Shown here in pieces: positions 62,273 to 64,000 of a stretch of 64,000 bases of DNA (within the stretch, counting starts at the first letter, position 1; every line of letters starts with the position of its first letter). The translations under genes and the position numbers were made by a program. The DNA comes from Linanthus parryae (Eukaryota > Streptophyta > Magnoliopsida > Ericales > Polemoniaceae): NCBI GenBank assembly GCA_023055425.1, contig JALGPY010000002.1:47949321-48013320 (forward strand), in the 5' to 3' direction. The notes under the pieces were generated by a model that was not told the DNA's origin, did not search any database, and worked only from the letters and a program-made list of their open reading frames with translations.

Positions 62273-62439
62273 TTGCTCTTAGAGAAAATGATGTGGATTT
62301 GCTCTAACCATACAGCACATGACGCGTCAAGAAGAAAGTGAATGAGTGGAAGAAAAAAGAAAGTGGATTTCCTACATGTTCTTGACGTGTCCTATGATGT
62401 ATTGATTAGAGCACCATGTCATATTTTCTCTTGGAGCAA
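62273..62439. mobile_element. MITE (167 bp) with about 60-bp inverted arms
   Basis: TTGCTCTTAGAGAAAAT at the left and the complement of TTGCTCCAAGAGAAAAT at the right. The arms continue through ATGTGG, GCTCTAA and GACGCGTCAAGAA/TTCTTGACGTGTC, leaving almost no loop. Superfamily unassigned. Confidence 0.82.
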
Positions 62440-62481
62440 GCAATAATTACTCGTAAAAGGGGCAGCTGTTTTAATATAGTA

Positions 62482-62739
62482 CTTCCTCTGTTCTCTCTGA
62501 ATCTTCACCCTTTTCATTTTACCACTATTCACTGAATCACTTTAATTCGGTGATTTGATTAGTAAAACGATGCAAGAACTTGATATTATTTGAATGATAT
62601 TGTAGAGTAAACTATTTTACAACACCATCAAAAAATTATCAAAAAATTGCATCGTTTGGCTATCCAAATCACCCGGTCAAAGTGACCCGAATACGGAAGA
62701 AAATGTCAAAAGGTGAAGATTAGAAGAGAACGGGGGTGG
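62482..62739. mobile_element. Stowaway-like MITE (258 bp)
   Basis: CTTCCTCTGTTCTCTCTGAA and the complement of CCACCCCCGTTCTCTTCTAA, flanked by TA (62480-62481, 62740-62741). The interior matches 2124-2381 closely, including CGGTGATTTGATTAGTAAAA and the GGTCAAAGTGACCC core. Confidence 0.87.
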
Positions 62740-62741
62740 TA

Positions 62742-63148
62742 GATATTAACTTTTCCTACAAGAAACCGGGTTACCATTTCCCTAGCAGTCCACGTGTAGC
62801 GTATGTGAGCAACCCTACAATTAACAAATTGGTTCATTCCTATGCCAACGACGTTTAGTATTAGACAAATCATCATACGTGTTTTAATAATACCTTTTGA
62901 TTGGTTATGTACGGAAAATTTCTAAAATCGGTACTACAGCGAAAATGTGATGCTTAATACTCAATTTTAGTGCTTTCCTACATTGGAGTATTATTTGAAA
63001 TGGACTAATCATAGAGTAATTAATATACCACAATATAAAACATCTAACTCAATCTATCCGGATAATTTAATCCAGCTCAATCCCATTTTGCTGATCCAAG
63101 AAACCAAATGTGCCACTAGTTTCTTAATAATTCCCACTCGTTCCTTTC
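62742..63148. other. Noncoding stretch, nothing recognised
   Basis: AT-rich, with a 76-codon frame (62983-63213) that has no domain that I know and overlaps the following MITE. Confidence 0.35.
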
Positions 63149-63394
63149 GGGTACTTGAGACTTTCGCCCCCTCAAATTTGATGCAAAGACACTTTCATCG
63201 CTTCCAATTGTAAACATTGTTAATCTAGGTACACGGTTCATCACTGATATGACTTCTTAGATTATGGAATGACACAGTCAGGAGTGTGCGTGTTCTGAAA
63301 ATTTCCATGATAAAAGGGTGGAAGAATCCTTTCTCGAACTGGAAGGGGTGGAAGTGTCAGTCAAACATCAGGAGGGTGAAAGTCTAGTTTACCC
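63149..63394. mobile_element. MULE-like MITE (246 bp)
   Basis: GGGTACTTGAGACTTTCGCC at the left and the complement of GGGTAAACTAGACTTTCACC at the right. Inner arms contain TGATGCAAAGACACTT and AAGTGTCAGTCAAACATCA. The terminus style matches the foldback MULE (GGGTAAAAGACA). No clean duplication was found. Confidence 0.65.
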
Positions 63395-63429
63395 TGTATT
63401 TTTTAAGTTTTCACCCTTATAGGCTTATG

Positions 63430-63497
63430 GCCTCGCATGGATAATCCACTCGATGTTGTTCACGAATCGATCATTATTATGAGATACAATTGGGAAG
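63430..63497 (+). other. Exon-1-like block of the X/Y family
   Basis: ATCCACTCGATGTTGTTCAC, then CACGAATCGATCATTATTATG and an AATTGGGAAGGTATG donor-like site, align with the exon-1-like blocks at 22760-22815, 36270-36312 and 57240-57303. This suggests that a further repeat copy begins here and continues beyond the window. Confidence 0.5.
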
Positions 63498-63530
63498 GTA
63501 TGTTTTGCATATTTCACGACTATCTTGTAA

Positions 63531-63825
63531 GGTAAAAGACACTTCCACCCCCTCAAGGTTGATGCAAAGACACTTTCACCTATTCTAGCTTCGGAAAAGA
63601 CACTCTTATCCTTTCAATGTGTCAAATTTCAAGATACTTACACTCTCTAATTGTGATGTCAATAGTATAAGGGCGGGGTTGACACTCATAACAGTTTTGG
63701 GGACAAAGTTGCATTTCGGAATATGTAATGACACGATCAAGGGTGCAAGCGTGCTAAAGTTTGGCACACTGAAAGAGTGAAAACGTCTTTTCCTAAAGTG
63801 GAAGGGGTGAAAGTGTCTTTATATG
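63531..63825. mobile_element. MULE-like MITE, second copy
   Basis: GGTAAAAGACACTTCCACCC and a following GATGCAAAGACACTTTCACC at the left, answered by GAAAGTGTCTTTATATG at the right. Related to 63149-63394 and to the foldback termini. The right boundary is approximate. 63826-64000 shows nothing recognisable. Confidence 0.6.
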
Positions 63826-64000
63826 TCAAATCGGAGTGTTCGGAATTAAAAAAAGTGAATAGACTTGGTATGCAGCCAAACAATTGAACACTACTTGCCT
63901 CTGTCTTCATTTTCGCTGATTGTACTAAAAGTTTGTATATTACAAGAAACTTAGAAAATCTATCACAAAAGTTGGAAATGCAACGGGTCACGTGGTTTTT

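Overview
This is a window of plant nuclear DNA, almost certainly from an angiosperm. The evidence is an L1-type LINE whose ORF2 ends in an RNase H domain, Copia integrase, reverse transcriptase and RNase H relics, CACTA, hAT, Mutator-like, Stowaway-like and Helitron elements with plant-type termini, and long tracts resembling Ty3/gypsy LTRs. The DNA is AT-rich and I find no intact conventional protein-coding gene. Every protein-like stretch is a transposon protein or a broken relic.

The large-scale architecture is a degenerate array of two repeat types, here called X and Y. X0 is about 1-11274, Y1 about 21413-28034, X1 about 28035-42955, Y2 about 43637-52590 and X2 about 53165-61020. X carries, in order, Copia pol relics, an antisense LINE fragment, and a noncoding tract with splice-site-like exons; X0 begins part-way through this. 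Y carries a promoter-like region, similar splice-like exons, a terminal exon encoding an RNase H-like domain with substituted catalytic residues, and a gypsy-type LTR tail. X and Y share the exon-like blocks, so they look like ancient copies of each other. 11275-21412 separates X0 from Y1 and is mostly LTR-like or anonymous AT-rich DNA with one Helitron.

Because the copies align, one copy often shows the empty site of an insertion in another. That gives element boundaries and target-site duplications (TSDs) directly: a foldback MULE with a 9-bp TSD (X0, X1), TA-flanked MITEs (X0, X1, Y2), a 1.56-kb mariner-like carrier (X0, X1), a LINE (X0), solo LTRs (X1 and X2), a 2.06-kb non-autonomous LTR element (X1), hAT MITEs (X1, Y2), a tRNA-derived SINE (Y2), a CACTA element (Y2) and a truncated Copia LTR (Y2). 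Three insertions shared by X0 and X1 but absent from X2 imply that X0 and X1 separated last.

The right end (61021-64000) holds a 129-codon frame broken by one stop, four MITEs and another exon-1-like block. All assignments rest on reading the sequence by eye; family names come from termini and motifs, not database searches.
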